In this document: one piece after another, positions 61,227 to 64,000 of the stretch
How positions within the stretch are numbered: the first letter of the stretch is position 1
How the letters are laid out: the number at the start of each line of letters is the position of its first letter
Assembly: GCF_001399675.1 (NCBI RefSeq)
Contig: NZ_LJCO01000046.1
Coordinates: 1-64,000 of the forward strand
Reading direction: 5' to 3'
Source: Paenalicyclobacillus ferrooxydans
GTDB lineage: Bacteria > Bacillota > Bacilli > Alicyclobacillales > Alicyclobacillaceae
DNA: 64,000 nt
Notes under the pieces: model-generated
Databases searched by the model: none
Told to the model about the DNA's origin: nothing
The model's input: only the letters and a program-made list of their open reading frames with translations
Translations under genes and position numbers: made by a program

Positions 61227-62852
61227 ATGCCGTTTTGGAGACGTGTGCAGAGAACCAACACAACGAACACGCCTTTTCCCCCTAGTCAGCAACTTGAACG
61301 CCTTGGTACACGAAAAGTCACACAACATAATCAACTGACACTCAATGTACTGCGCAGTATGTTCGACAAAAACGACGATCTGACCACACGTACCATCGAC
61401 ATTCTCGGACACTACGAAGTAACCGTCCTCTACTTGTCGAATTTTGTCAACAATGAACGGGTGAACCAAGATATCCTCAAGCCTTTGATGGAAACGAACA
61501 ACTCGAACCTGTTCGTGAAACGCGGACAGGTCGTTCAGTTCCTCCTCAAGCAGGTGTTGAACTTTGGCGAGGCCTACGCAGAGAGCATGTTGACCAAACT
61601 GGCAGAGGCCTTGTTTCGAGGCAATACCGTCATTTTGGTTGAGTCTCTGAACGAGGCCATTGTTGTCTCCACACGTTCCGTTGACCACCGGACACCATCG
61701 CAACCAGAGACAGAACAAGCAATCCGGGGTGCTCGCGACGGCTTTATCGAGTCCATCGGTGTCAACATGTCGCTGATCCGTTATCGACTTCAAACCCCCG
61801 ACCTGCGAATGGAATCGATGGAGATCGGGCGTCTCACAAAAACCAAAATTGCAGTCTGCTATATCGAAGGCATAGCCGATCCCGATGTCGTCAAAAGAGT
61901 CCGCGAACGGCTGAACAAAATCGACATTGACAGTGTGCTTGACGCCGGAACACTGGAACAGTACATCGAGGACAACCACTGGAGTCCGTTTCCACAGCTT
62001 CAAAACACAGAGCGCCCAGATAAGTCATGTGCCGCAATGCTCGAGGGTCGTGTCGTGATTTTGACAGACGGCACCCCTTTTGCCCTCATTGCTCCGACAA
62101 CGTTCGTACAGTTCTATCAAGTCATCGACGACTATAGTGAGCGCTGGGTGATGGGTACCTTAGTTCGGGCTGTACGCCTCGTCTCACTGATTTTTTCGCT
62201 GGTCCTTCCATCGCTTTACGTCGCAGTCATCTCGTTCAACCCGGAGTTAATTCCGACGAAGTTCGCCGTTGCCGTGGCCAGCGGTCGTGCGGGTGTTCCA
62301 TTTCCGGCGGTGATCGAGGTTCTGGTGATGGAGGTGTCTATGGAGGTCTTGCGCGAAGCTACGCTGCGTCTCCCGCAGCAAGTCGGTGGTGCACTGTCAA
62401 TTGTCGGCGTCCTCGTCGTTGGGCAAGCTGCGGTATCAGCCGGATTTGTGAGTCCGATTACGGTGGTTGTTGTGGCACTCACAACGATTGGGTCATTCGC
62501 GACTCCCGCCTACAATGCAGCCATTGCCCTGCGCATATTAAGGTTTCTGTTGATTTTGCTCGCAGGCACGTTCGGGCTGTACGGCATCGTCGTCGGGTTG
62601 ATTCTCATCCTAAATCACATGCTCGCGCTCCGTTCCTTTGGAGTTCCGTTTTGGAGCCCGTACGCACCTTTCAAAGCGGAGGGCATGAAAGACGCGCCGA
62701 TTCGTGCACCACTATGGACTATGTATCTGAGGCCAAAGGAAATGTCCCCGGAAAATGACCGACGCGTCAGCGAAGAAACCGTGCAATATGCAAAGTCCCC
62801 GCCGAAGAGACAGCGGCGTTCACTGCAACGAGGACCTCGGAGAGGAGGCTGA
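61227..62852 (+). CDS. Spore germination protein, GerAA family
   Basis: The A subunit of a GerA-type germinant receptor in the inner spore membrane. The 541-residue protein has the N-terminal soluble domain with DGFIESIGVNMSLIRYRL and GRLTKTKIAVCYIEGI, then about five membrane helices with PFPAVIEVLVMEVSMEVLRE and SFATPAYNAAIALRILRF. The C-terminal PFWSPYAPF segment is also typical. ATG 61227 follows AAAGGGAGATT. Two bases separate it from the B gene. Confidence 0.95.
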   Translation: MPFWRRVQRTNTTNTPFPPSQQLERLGTRKVTQHNQLTLNVLRSMFDKNDDLTTRTIDILGHYEVTVLYLSNFVNNERVNQDILKPLMETNNSNLFVKRGQVVQFLLKQVLNFGEAYAESMLTKLAEALFRGNTVILVESLNEAIVVSTRSVDHRTPSQPETEQAIRGARDGFIESIGVNMSLIRYRLQTPDLRMESMEIGRLTKTKIAVCYIEGIADPDVVKRVRERLNKIDIDSVLDAGTLEQYIEDNHWSPFPQLQNTERPDKSCAAMLEGRVVILTDGTPFALIAPTTFVQFYQVIDDYSERWVMGTLVRAVRLVSLIFSLVLPSLYVAVISFNPELIPTKFAVAVASGRAGVPFPAVIEVLVMEVSMEVLREATLRLPQQVGGALSIVGVLVVGQAAVSAGFVSPITVVVVALTTIGSFATPAYNAAIALRILRFLLILLAGTFGLYGIVVGLILILNHMLALRSFGVPFWSPYAPFKAEGMKDAPIRAPLWTMYLRPKEMSPENDRRVSEETVQYAKSPPKRQRRSLQRGPRRGG

Positions 62853-62854
62853 TT

Positions 62855-63952
62855 ATGGTTCGCAGTATCACGATTCTCGAAGTTGTCGCAATCCTGTTTG
62901 GCAGCATGGTAGGTGTCGGTGTTCTCGCCGCCCCCCGACTCGCTGTGGAAGCTGGCGGAACAGCGGGGCCGCTCGTCAGCTTGATGGGCGTCTTGGTGGT
63001 CTTTGTCGGTGCCAGCGTTGTGGCCGCACTCGGCATGCGTTTCCCGAAGGAATCGATTATTTCCTATGCCGCACACTTAATTGGCAAATGGCCGGCACGA
63101 CTGATAAGTATCTGTATCGTTTTGTACTTCGCCACCTTAACCGCACTCGCGGCCAGAGAATTTGGCAAAGTGGCTGTCGTCACCGTGCTGCCGAAGACCC
63201 CTAGCGAAGTCACGACATTTGTCATGATAGCGCTTGTCGCGATTGCCTCACGAAACAGCATGAGCACCTTTGCATACATTCATCTGTTTTACTTCCCGCT
63301 GATTGCGGCTCCGATTGCCCTCATCAGTGTCCTTAGCCTAAAAAACGCAAACCTCTTGTACTTGCAGCCGCTTGTCGGAACAGGCTCTCTAGGCTCCATG
63401 ACACAGGGTGCTTTCGTGATTGCCGCGTTGCTTCAAGGCGGGTTTGTGCTCACCATCGTCATACCAGCGATGAGAAGAACGCAAAAGGCGATGAAGGCGA
63501 CTTGGATAGGCATTGCCTTGGCCGCGGCGGTCTACCTGTTCACCGTCATCGCTGCTCTATCTGTCTTGGGTCCAAGAGAGATTGCGTCCATTTACTGGCC
63601 AACACTTGAACTGGCCAAGACAACCATGTTGCCTGGTGAGGTGCTTGAGCGACTTGACGCAGTCTTTTTGTCAGTTTGGGTCATCGCCGTCTTTACGACC
63701 ACGTACTCAACGTATTTTCTGACCCTTGAGTCCGTGCGTCAACTGACCAAACTGAATGATTCCCGCATGCTGTCCCTGCCGTTTGCTGTACTCGTTTTTT
63801 TCATTGCCATGTTGCCCCCGAACATTGTTCAGTTGTATCGCGTGATTACGGTTGTCGGCAAATACGGTTTGATTTTGACCGTGGGTTATCCTGTCATTCT
63901 GTGGCTTGTCGCCGTCTTCCGAAGGATTCGGGGAGTTGAGACGACACAATGA
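62855..63952 (+). CDS. Spore germination permease, GerAB family
   Basis: The B subunit of the germinant receptor, a 365-residue APC-superfamily membrane protein with ten helices. GerAB-type subunits bind the germinant, often an amino acid. The first helix contains the family glycine pattern (LFGSMVGVGVLAAPRLAV). No ligand can be read from the sequence. It starts two bases after the A gene and overlaps the next by 4 bases. Confidence 0.93.
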   Translation: MVRSITILEVVAILFGSMVGVGVLAAPRLAVEAGGTAGPLVSLMGVLVVFVGASVVAALGMRFPKESIISYAAHLIGKWPARLISICIVLYFATLTALAAREFGKVAVVTVLPKTPSEVTTFVMIALVAIASRNSMSTFAYIHLFYFPLIAAPIALISVLSLKNANLLYLQPLVGTGSLGSMTQGAFVIAALLQGGFVLTIVIPAMRRTQKAMKATWIGIALAAAVYLFTVIAALSVLGPREIASIYWPTLELAKTTMLPGEVLERLDAVFLSVWVIAVFTTTYSTYFLTLESVRQLTKLNDSRMLSLPFAVLVFFIAMLPPNIVQLYRVITVVGKYGLILTVGYPVILWLVAVFRRIRGVETTQ

Positions 63953-64000
63953 AACATGTTTTGGTCAAAACACGAGCCATCCTTCTTGTCCTCTTGTTAA
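63949..64000 (+). CDS. GerAC-family lipoprotein, N-terminal fragment
   Basis: The ATG overlaps the permease stop (ATGA). The 17 codons visible encode MKHVLVKTRAILLVLLL, a signal-peptide start (basic, then hydrophobic). Position in the operon makes it the C subunit lipoprotein. The lipobox lies beyond the window end. Confidence 0.8.
   Translation, partial: MKHVLVKTRAILLVLLL

Noticed and set aside
61179-62003. A 274-codon minus-strand frame inside the GerAA-type gene
   Set aside because: It is the antisense shadow of a clear germination protein with family motifs.
1-64000. CRISPR array, prophage, insertion sequence or plasmid segment
   Set aside because: No regularly spaced repeat array, transposase, integrase, terminal inverted repeats or phage structural genes were seen. 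The short repeats found are too few.

Overview
The window looks like chromosomal DNA of an aerobic, endospore-forming, Gram-positive bacterium close to Alicyclobacillus (Bacillota, Alicyclobacillaceae). The lines of evidence are a Bacillus-type three-subunit succinate dehydrogenase, a menaquinone pathway, a tricistronic GerA-type spore germinant receptor at the right edge, strong AGGAGG-type ribosome binding sites, frequent TTG and GTG starts, LysM/NlpC and GH73-type wall hydrolases, and B12-dependent ribonucleotide reduction. The genus is an inference from gene content, since no 16S gene is present. I see no insertion sequence, prophage, CRISPR array or plasmid gene, so this is mostly core genome with interesting regulation and domain architectures.

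Layout. 1-5.3 kb: the sdhC-sdhA-sdhB operon (minus), read from a clear promoter overlapped by a dyad operator, then uvrC. 5.3-7.4 kb: a sigma-factor-like/transmembrane/ectodomain fusion. 7.5-9.4 kb: gltX followed by tRNA-Gln, tRNA-Glu and tRNA-Lys, all with C34 anticodons, ending in one terminator. 9.5-15.2 kb: a small hydrophilic protein, hisC, a DUF502 protein, a Ca2+/H+ antiporter, small membrane proteins and an LCP cell-wall ligase. 15.2-17.8 kb: an NRAMP-like transporter with a PRC/MgtE_N/CBS partner. 18-22.8 kb: small hypotheticals, a GmhB-like phosphatase, a MarR/dehydrogenase pair and an RsuA-family pseudouridine synthase. 22.9-28.4 kb (minus): a B12 adenosyltransferase and a HAD phosphatase, then nrdR and the class II reductase nrdJ, with a pair of NrdR boxes. 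28.5-35.7 kb: an MBL hydrolase, a NUDIX hydrolase, dapF, tRNA-Leu, a hexad-repeat protein, a Fur-family regulator, small proteins, and a LysM-NlpC/P60 hydrolase behind a probable c-di-AMP (ydaO/yuaA) riboswitch. 36-39 kb: scoAB, a lysO-like exporter and a flavin reductase. 39-43.6 kb: a MoxR-DUF58-DUF4129 operon and a YgjP-like metallopeptidase. 43.6-52.5 kb: a TlpA-like lipoprotein and the men genes (menB, menE, menF, menD, menH on minus; menA divergent). 52.6-64 kb: a repeat-rich glucosaminidase-type wall protein, a YyaL protein, a two-component system, a DoxX-like protein and the gerA-type operon, cut by the window end.

Functional links. Succinate dehydrogenase and the men genes together serve the menaquinone respiratory chain. 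The adenosyltransferase could make the AdoCbl needed by NrdJ, which NrdR would control. GltX sits with two of its probable substrates. The LCP, NlpC/P60, GH73-type and DapF genes concern cell-wall synthesis and remodelling.

Many starts were moved inward from the longest open frame because a good ribosome binding site lies before an internal ATG, GTG or TTG. Where this was done the evidence field says so.
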